From Bacteroidales bacterium (GTDB lineage: Bacteria > Bacteroidota > Bacteroidia > Bacteroidales > UBA932), in NCBI GenBank assembly GCA_017446775.1, contig JAFSQE010000017.1:1-64000 (forward strand): DNA of 64,000 nt, read 5' to 3'. The position numbers were made by a program, and so were the translations under genes. The notes beneath the pieces were generated by a model that saw only the letters and a program-made list of their open reading frames with translations, was not told the origin of the DNA and did no database searches. This document shows positions 30,537 through 38,041 of this stretch, piece after piece; the stretch's first letter is position 1; the number at the start of each line of letters is the position of its first letter.

Positions 30537-30857
30537 ATGAAAGCAAGAATATCAATTATCATCATGGCCCTGCTGATGGTTGTATCGGTGGGCGCATTTG
30601 CGGCAGACAAAAAGAAACAGGCAGCTTATCAGGAGGTTACGTTTGTGACCGACATAGAGTGCAAGAACTGCGTGAAGAAGTGCCAGGCAAACCTCCCTTA
30701 CGAGAAGGGGATTAAGGATTGTAAGATAGATCTGGCAACCAAGACCGTCTATTTTAAATTCGACCCAAAGAAAACCTCCAAGGAGAAACTTGCAAAGGCC
30801 ATCGAGCGTCTGGGTTATTCAGCTTCAGAAGTTCAAACGGATAAAGGGAACAAATAA
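30537..30857 (+). CDS. Exported heavy-metal-associated (HMA) domain protein
   Basis: 106 residues: a signal peptide (MKARISIIIMALLMVVSVGAFA) and one HMA fold (about 32-100). The metal site is C42-x-x-C45 (IECKNCVKKC) and a third Cys is C49. The beta-alpha-beta-beta-alpha-beta pattern is clear, with KTSKEKLAKAIERLGY as the second helix. It would carry Cu(I) or a similar soft metal in the periplasm, receiving it from or passing it to the TonB receptor 15 bp upstream. After its stop, a TACATTTG box starts the next unit. Confidence 0.88.
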   Translation: MKARISIIIMALLMVVSVGAFAADKKKQAAYQEVTFVTDIECKNCVKKCQANLPYEKGIKDCKIDLATKTVYFKFDPKKTSKEKLAKAIERLGYSASEVQTDKGNK

Positions 30858-30862
30858 ATTAT

Positions 30863-30870
30863 TACATTTG
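30863..30870 (+). promoter_or_regulatory. -7 box TACATTTG of the nfnA transcription unit
   Basis: A perfect TAnnTTTG match, placed so that the transcript would begin about 10 bp before the conserved leader element; no clear -33 box is seen. Confidence 0.5.
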
Positions 30871-30885
30871 CCGCATTGATGATTA

Positions 30886-31037
30886 TTAAAGCCCGGAGGG
30901 CGTAGGTAAGTCCCTCCCCCGAGGGGAGGGATTTAGGGTGGGGGATACGTAATAATGTAATGTGCTTAGGGAAAAAGTTTCGCAAGTTAACCTAAAGCAC
31001 ATTTTAGAAGGTTATTGGAACTTGCGAAACTTGAGCA
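30886..31037 (+). promoter_or_regulatory. Structured leader element, copy 1 (before nfnA)
   Basis: About 152 bp, alignable end to end with 55795-55948 (minus strand, before fadD). It has a GCCC-GGA-GGGC hairpin, then a 9-bp stem (30911-30919 with 30923-30931, loop CGA). Two crossed pairings follow: a (30959-30970) with a' (30991-31003), and b (30975-30988) with b' (31019-31032, perfect 14 bp). Arm b' ends 5 nt before the ATG. Compared with copy 2, one base pair in the CGA stem changes C-G to T-A and one in a/a' changes T-A to G-C, as expected of a conserved RNA fold. It might instead be a mobile palindromic repeat. Confidence 0.7.
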
Positions 31038-31883
31038 ATGTACAAGATCCTGGATAAAAAAATGCTCGCTCCTCAGATCTTTCTGATGGAGATCGAGGCC
31101 CCGAGACTGGCCGCGGCTGCCCTGCCGGGCCAGTTCCTTATTATCCGCGACGATGAGAAAGGGGAGCGCATACCACTCACCGTGAGCGACTCCGATGCCG
31201 AGAAAGGGACAGTGACGGTGGTTATCCAACTTATCGGCCGTTCCAGCCACAAGATGGTGGAACAATTCAATGTGGGAGACTCCTTTGCCGATGTGGTGGG
31301 ACCTTTGGGCAACCCGTCCGAGTTTGTGAACGCCGATGCTCAAGAGCTCAAGAATCGCCGCTATGTGTTCATTGCCGGCGGTCTGGGCACCGCCCCGGTT
31401 TATCCCCAGGCCCGCTGGCTGCACGAGCACGGCGTCCCGGTGGATGTAATAATAGGCGCCAGGACCAAGGATCTGCTGATATATACGGATAAACTCTCCG
31501 CCGCCTGCGACAATCTTTATCTCTGTACCGACGATGGCAGCGAGGGTTTCAAGGGGGTCGGCACTGCCTGCCTGGAAGATCTTTGCGCCAAAGGCAAGAG
31601 TTACACCAACTGTGTGGCCATAGGCCCTATGATAATGATGAAGTTCGCCACCCTCACCTGTATGAAACTGAATATCCCCATTCAGGTAAGTATGAACACA
31701 CTGATGGTGGACGGCACCGGAATGTGCGGTGCCTGCCGCGTGAGCGTTGGCGGAAAGACATATTTCTCTTGCGTGGACGGGCCTGAGTTCGACGGTGCCC
31801 TTGTGGACTGGGACGAAGCAATGCGCCGTTCGCGTCAGTATAAGCCGGAGGAGGCGGCGGCAATGGAAAGTTATGGCAAATAA
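31038..31883 (+). CDS. nfnA: NfnA/SudA-like FAD-NAD(P) subunit (dihydroorotate dehydrogenase electron-transfer type)
   Basis: The small subunit of NADH-dependent ferredoxin:NADP+ oxidoreductase (also described as sulfide dehydrogenase), which links reduced ferredoxin and NADH to NADPH formation. Its 281 residues give a ferredoxin-reductase-like FAD domain (LPGQFLIIRDDEKGERIPLTV), an NAD(P) domain (YVFIAGGLGTAPVYP) and a C-terminal [2Fe-2S] site with Cys in GMCGACRVSV and YFSCVDGPEF. The large subunit overlaps it by 11 nt, as expected for coupled subunits. The 5' leader holds the conserved RNA-like element. PyrK is a relative, but no pyrD lies nearby. Confidence 0.9.
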   Translation: MYKILDKKMLAPQIFLMEIEAPRLAAAALPGQFLIIRDDEKGERIPLTVSDSDAEKGTVTVVIQLIGRSSHKMVEQFNVGDSFADVVGPLGNPSEFVNADAQELKNRRYVFIAGGLGTAPVYPQARWLHEHGVPVDVIIGARTKDLLIYTDKLSAACDNLYLCTDDGSEGFKGVGTACLEDLCAKGKSYTNCVAIGPMIMMKFATLTCMKLNIPIQVSMNTLMVDGTGMCGACRVSVGGKTYFSCVDGPEFDGALVDWDEAMRRSRQYKPEEAAAMESYGK

Positions 31884-33261
31884 GATTCCCAGAGTTGCGG
31901 TGCGCGAGCAGGATCCCAAGGTCCGTGCGCACAATTTTGAAGAAGTGTCGTATGGGTATGACCTTCAGGAGGCTATGCTTGAGGCAAGCCGCTGTCTGCA
32001 TTGCAAGAATCCCCGCTGCGTGGGCGGATGCCCTGTCAACATACAGATTCCGGAATTCATCGCGCACGTGGCAGAAGGCAATATATCTGCCGCATCGGGT
32101 GTGATAGCGCAGGATTCGCTGCTGCCGGCTGTCTGCGGCCGCGTTTGCCCGCAGGAAACGCAGTGTGAAGGTCAGTGCATTCTGGGGGTGAAAGGCGAGC
32201 CGGTGGCTATCGGCAAGCTGGAACGCTTTGTGGCCGATTATATGCATACCCATCCGGAGGAGTCCCAGACTGTGGAAAAAGCCCCGGCAAACGGCCATAA
32301 GGTGGCTGTGATCGGAAGCGGCCCGGCAGGCCTGGCCTGTGCGGCTGACCTTGCCAAATGGGGCTACGATGTCACTATTTTCGAGGCTCTCCACAAAGCG
32401 GGAGGCGTACTGGTCTATGGCATTCCCGAGTTCCGTCTTCCAAAAGAAAAAGTGCTTGCCAGAGAGATCGAGGCCGTTACCGCCCTTGGTGTAAAGATAG
32501 AGACCGATGTGATAATCGGCCGCACCGTCACCATCGATTCCCTTATGGATAAGGAGGGCTTCGAGGCTGTCTTTGTGGGGACCGGCGCCGGACTTCCGCG
32601 CTTTATGGGCATCCCCGGCGAGAACCTTAACGGAGTGTTCTCTGCCAACGAGTTCCTGACCCGCAACAACCTTATGAAGGCTTACCTGGACGACTATGCA
32701 ACCCCCATCCACGCCGGTCACAAGGCTGTGGTTGTAGGTGGTGGCAACGTGGCTATGGACGCTGCCCGCACAGCACTCCGTCTGGGCGCCGATACTACCA
32801 TAGTCTACCGCCGCACAGAGGTGGAACTCCCTGCCCGCAAAGAGGAGGTTCACCACGCAAAAGAGGAGGGGATAGTGTTCCGTATGCTCACGAATCCCGT
32901 TGAGGTGCTGGGCGACGAAAATGGCAATGTACGTGCCATCAAGTGCATTAGGATGGAGCTCGGGGAGCCCGACGAGAGCGGCCGCCGCAGTCCCGTGCCT
33001 GTAGAGGGCAGTGAATTCGAGGTGGAGTGCGACACCGTGATAATGGCCCTGGGTACTTCTCCCAACCCGCTGATTGCCAAGACCACACCGGGTCTTGAAC
33101 GCACCCGCAAAGGTGGCCTTGTAGCCACCGAAGGCGGTGCCACCACGCGCGAAGGCATTTATGCCGGCGGCGATGCAGTTACCGGTGCCGCCACCGTAAT
33201 CCTCGCCATGGGCGCAGGGCGCAAGGCGGCAGCTCAAATCCATAAGAAACTATCAGAATAA
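31873..33261 (+). CDS. nfnB: NfnB / GltA-like NADPH oxidoreductase large subunit
   Basis: 462 residues from the ATG at 31873 (MANKIPRVAVREQDPK), which lies 11 nt inside nfnA. The N-terminus carries two [4Fe-4S] sites (SRCLHCKNPRCVGGCPVN; CGRVCPQETQCEGQC). An FAD-binding GSGPAGLACAADLA follows, then a NAD(P)-binding VVGGGNVAMDAARTALRLG and a final flavin GGDAVTGAATVILAMGAGR. Alone it resembles the glutamate synthase small subunit ('GltA'), but the overlap with nfnA and the lack of a glutamate synthase large subunit favour the NfnAB complex. hisS begins 3 bp downstream. Confidence 0.92.
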   Translation: MANKIPRVAVREQDPKVRAHNFEEVSYGYDLQEAMLEASRCLHCKNPRCVGGCPVNIQIPEFIAHVAEGNISAASGVIAQDSLLPAVCGRVCPQETQCEGQCILGVKGEPVAIGKLERFVADYMHTHPEESQTVEKAPANGHKVAVIGSGPAGLACAADLAKWGYDVTIFEALHKAGGVLVYGIPEFRLPKEKVLAREIEAVTALGVKIETDVIIGRTVTIDSLMDKEGFEAVFVGTGAGLPRFMGIPGENLNGVFSANEFLTRNNLMKAYLDDYATPIHAGHKAVVVGGGNVAMDAARTALRLGADTTIVYRRTEVELPARKEEVHHAKEEGIVFRMLTNPVEVLGDENGNVRAIKCIRMELGEPDESGRRSPVPVEGSEFEVECDTVIMALGTSPNPLIAKTTPGLERTRKGGLVATEGGATTREGIYAGGDAVTGAATVILAMGAGRKAAAQIHKKLSE

Positions 33262-33264
33262 CCT

Positions 33265-34629
33265 ATGGCACAGGCACCTTCAATCCCGAAAGGCACAAGG
33301 GACTTCGGATGCGTCGAGATGGCGCGCCGCAACTACATATTTGACACAATAAAGGGCGTCTTTGGCCTTTTTGGCTATCAGCAGATAGAGACACCGGCAA
33401 TGGAGAACCTATCTACGCTGCTGGGCAAATATGGCGACGAGGGGGACAAGCTGATCTATCGCATACTCAACAGCGGCGATGCGTTCGCTTCTGTCGATTT
33501 TTCCGCCGCCCCATCTTCTGCCGCCATCACCTCCAAAGTGTGCGAGAAGGGGCTGCGCTACGACCTTACGGTGCCGTTTGCCCGCTTCGTTACCCAGCAT
33601 CAGAACGATATCACCTTCCCGTTCAAGCGCTTCCAGATACAGCCCGTGTGGCGTGCCGACCGTCCGCAGAAGGGTCGCTACCGCGAGTTCTATCAGTGCG
33701 ATGCCGATGTAATCGGGTCCGCATCGCTGCTTAACGAGCTGGAGCTGGTGCAGATTGTGGATATGGTGTTCTGCCGCTTCGGTATAAATGTCTGCATCAA
33801 GATCAATAACCGCAAGTTGCTGGCCGGCATCGCAGAGGTGGCCGGCGTCCCGGATCGGATGATGGACATCACCGTGGCTATCGACAAGATAGACAAGATT
33901 GGCCTGGACGCAGTCAAGGCAGAGCTGCGCGAGAAAGGGGTGGGGGATGATGCAATAGCGGTTATAGAACCCGTCCTGACGCTATCCGGCAGCAATTCCG
34001 AGAAGATAGAGTTTATGCGCACACTTCTGGCCGGCTCTGAGGTTGGCCTCAAGGGTGTAAAAGAGATTTCGCAGCTGTTCTCGCTGATTGGCGCCGCCGG
34101 CATCCGCCAGAAGGTGGAGCTGGATCTGTCGCTGGCCCGCGGACTCAATTATTATACGGGCGCAATCTTCGAGGTTAAGGCGCTCGATTTTGAAATCGGC
34201 AGCATCTGCGGCGGAGGCCGCTACGACGACCTGACCGGTATCTTCGGCCTCAAGAACGTCTCTGGCGTGGGCATCTCCTTTGGCGCCGACCGCATCTACG
34301 ACGTGCTGCTGGGCCTGGAGAAGTATCCCGCAGCGCTGCTTTCCGGTGCCAGCGTGCTCTTTACCAATATGGGAGATAAAGAGGCAGAGTATTGCCTGGA
34401 TGCTATGGCCCGGTTGCGCCGCGAGGGGATCGGCTGCGTGCTCTATCCCGATGCCGCAAAGCTCAAGAAACAGTTCGACTACGCCAACCGCGGCAATATC
34501 GCAGTGGTAATCGTGGCCGGCGAGAGCGAGATGGCAGAGGGTAAGTTCACCGTGAAGAACATGGCTACCGGAGAGCAGCTGACCGTGGCCAAAGAGGATT
34601 TGTTCCACTGCCTGGCGGATATTTTATGA
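33265..34629 (+). CDS. hisS: Histidyl-tRNA synthetase
   Basis: Charges tRNA-His. Its 454 residues show the class II signature: the PKGTRDF start, motif 1 ([17 protein letters not shown]), [13 protein letters not shown], motif 2 ([23 protein letters not shown]), the HisA loops [15 protein letters not shown] and GGGRYDDL, and motif 3 ([11 protein letters not shown]). A C-terminal anticodon-binding domain starts near residue 355. It follows nfnB by 3 bp, an unusual partner, so it may share the nfnA leader. Its stop codon overlaps the next ATG (ATGA). Confidence 0.96.
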   Translation: MAQAPSIPKGTRDFGCVEMARRNYIFDTIKGVFGLFGYQQIETPAMENLSTLLGKYGDEGDKLIYRILNSGDAFASVDFSAAPSSAAITSKVCEKGLRYDLTVPFARFVTQHQNDITFPFKRFQIQPVWRADRPQKGRYREFYQCDADVIGSASLLNELELVQIVDMVFCRFGINVCIKINNRKLLAGIAEVAGVPDRMMDITVAIDKIDKIGLDAVKAELREKGVGDDAIAVIEPVLTLSGSNSEKIEFMRTLLAGSEVGLKGVKEISQLFSLIGAAGIRQKVELDLSLARGLNYYTGAIFEVKALDFEIGSICGGGRYDDLTGIFGLKNVSGVGISFGADRIYDVLLGLEKYPAALLSGASVLFTNMGDKEAEYCLDAMARLRREGIGCVLYPDAAKLKKQFDYANRGNIAVVIVAGESEMAEGKFTVKNMATGEQLTVAKEDLFHCLADIL

Positions 34630-35540
34630 GAATACGCGCTCTCCTTCTTACAATAGTGACATCGTTTCTTTTCCCGGCTGCGCTTTGTGCAGATGAGGGT
34701 TATTTCTGCGGATGGTATTTCAAACTCCAGTCCGAGCGGGAGACGCTGGCGCTTATACCGTCGTTCCATAAGACGCACGATGGCAATTTCAGCTCGCTTC
34801 AAGTCATTACAGACGATTAAGTGTGGAACATCCGCTTGCCGTACGAAAAGCTCACACGCAACGATGGAATAAATCCCGATATCACTCTTGATGGATGTAC
34901 TTTCTCTGAAAAAGGGATCCATCTGGATGTACACCAGGAAGGGATAGACCTGGTTGGAGATATAAGCTTTGGCAAATGGCTCCCGCTTAGGTCCAATATC
35001 ATGGGCCCGTTCCGTCTGGTCCCGTTCATGCAGTGCCGCCACGGTGTATGGAGCGCATGGCACACAGTAGATGGCAGCATCTCCATAAACGGACGCGAAT
35101 ATATCTTTGACGGTGGTAGTGGCTATGTAGAAGGTGACAGGGGCTACTCTTTCCCATCTACCTATATCTGGACTCAGTGCATCCTTGATTCAGGTTCGGT
35201 GATGCTCAGTGTCGCTGATATTCCGATGGGACTTTTCCACTTCACCGGCATTATCGGATTTATCATTGTGGATGGAGTAGAATACCGGATAGCAACCTAT
35301 AACGGAGCCAAAGTCGTTGAAATCGGAGACAACAGTTGCACCGTACGACAGGGAGATATGTTGCTAACGGTTCGCCTGATCCGCAAGAATGCATACCCCC
35401 TGTATGCCCCGGTTAACGGAGCCATGGACCGCGTTATCCGCGAGAGCGCATCGTGCCTTGCGGGCTACACCTTCTCCGTGGCAGGCCGTACCCTCCTGGA
35501 TATCGAGAGCAACAAGGCGTCGTTCGAGTATGAATGGTAA
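34626..35540 (+). pseudogene. Tocopherol-cyclase-like gene broken by an in-frame TAA
   Basis: Two consecutive open pieces in the same frame are separated by one TAA (34818-34820). The first (64 codons) has a signal-like start and GYFCGWYFKLQSERETLALIPSFH ending in LQVITDD; the second runs on at once with WNIRLPYEKL and holds IMGPFRLVPFMQCRHGVWS and LSVADIPMGLFHFTGIIG. Together they match the layout of bacterial tocopherol cyclase-like proteins of about 300 residues, as I remember them. The stop sits inside an otherwise conserved stretch. The second piece could start at the GTG at 34821 but would lack the first strands. Readthrough or a sequence error cannot be excluded. It overlaps hisS by 4 nt. 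Confidence 0.75.
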
Positions 35541-35558
35541 GCCAGATTTTTCGTAAAA

Positions 35559-35589
35559 TTTGGCGGTTACATTTTTTTTCATACCTTTG
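35559..35589 (+). promoter_or_regulatory. Consensus Bacteroidota promoter of initiator tRNA
   Basis: -33 box TTTG at 35559-35562, 19-bp spacer, -7 box TACCTTTG at 35582-35589; the tRNA begins 13 bp downstream. This is the textbook primary-sigma promoter of the phylum. Confidence 0.85.
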
Positions 35590-35602
35590 CAGTCCCAAAT
35601 AC

Positions 35603-35664
<62 letters not shown>

Positions 35665-35675
<11 letters not shown>

Positions 35676-35721
35676 CAAAAAAACGTCGGCTAAGCGCCGG
35701 CGTTTTTTTGTAGCGGGGGAA
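35665..35721 (+). terminator. Terminator and long inverted repeat including the tRNA-fMet 3' end
   Basis: A 26-bp stem (35665-35690 with 35696-35721, one mismatch) around TAAGC. The inner ACGTCGGC/GCCGGCGT part followed by TTTTTTT is a normal terminator. The outer part duplicates, inverted, the last 11 bases of the tRNA. Beyond it, 35722-35826 is C/T-rich with no gene seen. Confidence 0.8.
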
Positions 35722-35829
35722 ACATAATCCCCCTGCACCCCCAGGGGAGAAGGGGAGGTATCCCCTTCCGCTGCCTAAAGCAGCTATCCCCTCCTTCCTT
35801 CTCCTCCTCCTTTCCCTCGCTTCCCCAGA

Positions 35830-35860
35830 TTTGCGTTTAGTTAAAAATAAAGTATATTTG
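35830..35860 (+). promoter_or_regulatory. Consensus promoter of the HEPN/MNT pair
   Basis: TTTG at 35830-35833, 19-bp spacer, TATATTTG at 35853-35860, ATG 8 bp later. All consensus bases match, so strong expression with a nearly leaderless mRNA is expected. Confidence 0.75.
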
Positions 35861-35868
35861 TAATCGTT

Positions 35869-36258
35869 ATGGACTTGGATAAGGTCAAATACTGGACAGA
35901 GATATCCGATTATGATTTGGATACTGCCGATGCGATGTTTCGTACCGGGAGGTGGTTGTATGTCGGTTATATGTGTCACCAGGCTATCGAAAAAATATTC
36001 AAGGCTTATTGGTGCAGTCGCAAAGCAGAGCCGGCTCCGTATTCTCATAACTTGATTAACCTGGCGCAGAGTTGTGGGCTGGGGCAATTACTTAGTGATA
36101 ATCAGAAGGCTTTTATCAGCCAGATGATGCCATTGAATATAGAGGCACGTTATCCGTCTTATAAACAGGCAATAGGCGAGTCTTTGTCAGAAGCAAAATG
36201 CAAAGAGATTCTCAATAATACAAAGGAGGTACAGCAATGGGTAAAAGAGAAGCTATAG
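35869..36258 (+). CDS. HEPN-domain protein
   Basis: A 129-residue all-helical protein of the HEPN type (WTEISDYDLDTADAMF... YVGYMCHQAIEKIFKAYW... HNLINLAQ... YPSYKQAIGES). HEPN proteins paired with MNT nucleotidyltransferases form toxin-antitoxin-like modules. The RX4-6H RNase motif of HepT toxins is not seen here, so its role as an RNase toxin is doubtful. Its gene overlaps the MNT gene by 22 nt, indicating tight coupling. Confidence 0.85.
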   Translation: MDLDKVKYWTEISDYDLDTADAMFRTGRWLYVGYMCHQAIEKIFKAYWCSRKAEPAPYSHNLINLAQSCGLGQLLSDNQKAFISQMMPLNIEARYPSYKQAIGESLSEAKCKEILNNTKEVQQWVKEKL

Positions 36259-36533
36259 CAGTTGTACGTCAGTATAAGGATCTTGTACTTGACCATTTCG
36301 GCTCAGCAACCGTCTATCTGTACGGATCCTATAGTAAGGGGAAAGCGCGCCCTGACAGCGATATCGATGTTGCTGTTGTCGTCCCTGAGGTGCACGATGA
36401 TTTTTTGAAGGCTTCGGCTTTGCTGTGGTCTCTTACCTGGAATGTCAATACTCTTATCGAGCCTGTCCTTATCGATGCAAGCCATCCGTCTCCCCTGTAT
36501 GAGGATGTTCTCCAAACGGGAGTCTGTGTCTAG
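36237..36533 (+). CDS. MNT-type minimal nucleotidyltransferase
   Basis: 98 residues of the DNA polymerase beta-like nucleotidyltransferase fold, with YLYGSYSKGKARPDSDIDVAVVV holding the GS and DxD metal-binding motifs. In HepT/MntA pairs the MNT partner AMPylates the HEPN toxin and acts as its antitoxin. The third acidic residue may be E in NTLIEPVLID. It follows HEPN in the same operon and is closed by a bidirectional terminator. Confidence 0.87.
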   Translation: MGKREAIAVVRQYKDLVLDHFGSATVYLYGSYSKGKARPDSDIDVAVVVPEVHDDFLKASALLWSLTWNVNTLIEPVLIDASHPSPLYEDVLQTGVCV

Positions 36534-36570
36534 CCGAAAAACTCGCATTGCACCCAAAAGGTAGATATAA

Positions 36571-36611
36571 AAAGAGGCGGCCGAGAATGACTCCCGGCCG
36601 CCCACTTTTAT
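36571..36611. terminator. Bidirectional terminator between MNT and lipid-binding genes
   Basis: A perfect GGCGGCCG/CGGCCGCC stem with A/T-rich flanks on both sides, between convergent genes. Confidence 0.7.
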
Positions 36612-36625
36612 TGTAAGCAGATGGT

Positions 36626-37207
36626 TTACATGTCTGCCTCGAAGCCTGTATAACGGACGCCGGTAATCAGGTAGTGATCCCACTGCGGGAAATAGCCGGG
36701 ATCCACTTCAAACAACTGGTCCATAATAGAGGCATAATCATCGTCGCTGAGCTTGACTGTCATCCAGATAGAATCGATAGGCTTGCCGCCGGCACTCAGG
36801 GCACCGTCCTTGATGATGGCACCTTCGATATCAACGGTGTTGTCCTCATATAAATTCTTTGCACCGGTAGCGGTTATCTTCAAGGTAGCTAGGTCGACCT
36901 TTGCCTTAACCTTGAAATCCAGATACATTGCATAGCTTTTGTAAAAGAACTCACCCTGCTCGTCAACAAAGAGTTCATCGGCCTTGTTGTCTGCGGTGTT
37001 GTAGGTGAGGAGGTGGAACTTGTCGGTGTACTCCATCCAATCGGGGCCAAAGTAATCCTCCATAGAACCATCTTCATATACCATATACCTCTTGACGTAC
37101 CAGTCTCCGGAAGCATCTTGAACGGCAGTGCCGCCAACTTCTGGCAACTGCTGGCAGGAGGTGAATATTAAAGCCAAGAATGCAACTATAACAGATATTT
37201 TTTTCAT
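36626..37207 (-). CDS. Lipid-binding-like lipoprotein of a SusCD locus
   Basis: 193 residues, lipoprotein signal ending at C18 (LIFTSCQQ). The mature part is beta-rich and begins SGDWYVKRYMVYEDGSMEDYFG. I associate this with the lipid-binding (lipocalin-like) family often placed last in SusCD operons. It is preceded by AGGAGG 8 nt before the ATG and lies 19 bp after the DUF5012-like gene. It is probably a surface accessory of the SusC/SusD importer. No enzyme motif. Confidence 0.7.
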   Translation of the reverse strand: MKKISVIVAFLALIFTSCQQLPEVGGTAVQDASGDWYVKRYMVYEDGSMEDYFGPDWMEYTDKFHLLTYNTADNKADELFVDEQGEFFYKSYAMYLDFKVKAKVDLATLKITATGAKNLYEDNTVDIEGAIIKDGALSAGGKPIDSIWMTVKLSDDDYASIMDQLFEVDPGYFPQWDHYLITGVRYTGFEADM

Positions 37208-37226
37208 TGTTGTATCCTCCTATTGA

Positions 37227-38027
37227 TTATTTCTTAACCATTTCTACGTGAGCAGCAATCGAACCGGCATATACCCAATCGTATTTGAGCCGCTTGGTCT
37301 CGGGGTCATAACTTGAATTAGCGATATAATCCAGCCCGTCACCCCAGCGACGGATATTAGAAGACATCAGAGTCAAGGTCATATCGGCATTCAGGGTCAC
37401 ATATCCTGTCATATCGAAATAATTAAAATATGAATCGCCGTTTTTTTCCTTATAGTAATAACCACGGCCCTGAACCGATGTGTACCAGCCACCCATCAGG
37501 TCGGAGCAGGTGTATATGTTACCTACAACCTGAGTGAAGGTGATCTCAATATCAGTGGTTGAATATGGGTGATACGCTTGAGTCGGATTAGCCAGCCAAC
37601 CTTCAGACAATGTAGAGAATGACTTCTTGTTGCTAAGGTTATAAGAAGCCTCAGGATCCACTACAAAAGTGCCCAGAGTCTCAGTTACAGTTGCATCGTA
37701 AACATAGACCTTACGGGATTTTTCGAAATAGAACCCCTGGTCGTTCGTGGTAGAGTAGGTGATGGTGAAAAAGCCGGGTTCCTCAGTGGATACGGCATCA
37801 ACGGGATCGTCGAACATATCGGTAATCACAGTAGAAACCTTTCCGCCACCCTCGAGCTCAATAATGCCGGGATCTGTGAAGTCATCGCCAACGCCGAGGT
37901 ACATGGCAGAAGCGCCTACCATCTGGAAGTAGCTTGCGACATAAGTCTTGTCCGCACTGGTCTTCTCGCAACCAACTGTAAAAACAGTGAGAAGCGCAGC
38001 AAGAATAGTAAAAATGTATTTTTTCAT
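37227..38027 (-). CDS. SusCD-associated surface lipoprotein (DUF5012-like)
   Basis: 266 residues with a lipoprotein signal ending at C20 (FTVGCEK). Residues about 45-135 look like an Ig-like beta-sandwich (DFTDPGIIELEGGG... FFTITYST... VYVYD), as in DUF5011. The C-terminal half (from about 140) with GNIYTCSDLMGGWYTSVQGRGY resembles the DUF5012 domain. It is the third gene of the susC-susD-lipoprotein-lipid-binding order and probably sits on the SusC/SusD complex outside the cell. Confidence 0.72.
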   Translation of the reverse strand: MKKYIFTILAALLTVFTVGCEKTSADKTYVASYFQMVGASAMYLGVGDDFTDPGIIELEGGGKVSTVITDMFDDPVDAVSTEEPGFFTITYSTTNDQGFYFEKSRKVYVYDATVTETLGTFVVDPEASYNLSNKKSFSTLSEGWLANPTQAYHPYSTTDIEITFTQVVGNIYTCSDLMGGWYTSVQGRGYYYKEKNGDSYFNYFDMTGYVTLNADMTLTLMSSNIRRWGDGLDYIANSSYDPETKRLKYDWVYAGSIAAHVEMVKK

Positions 38028-38041
38028 AATAATTCTCTTTA

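Noticed and set aside
35722-35826. C/T-rich stretch after the initiator tRNA, possible att site or remnant of an integrated element
   Set aside because: No integrase, no direct repeat of the tRNA end, and no second boundary were found in the window.
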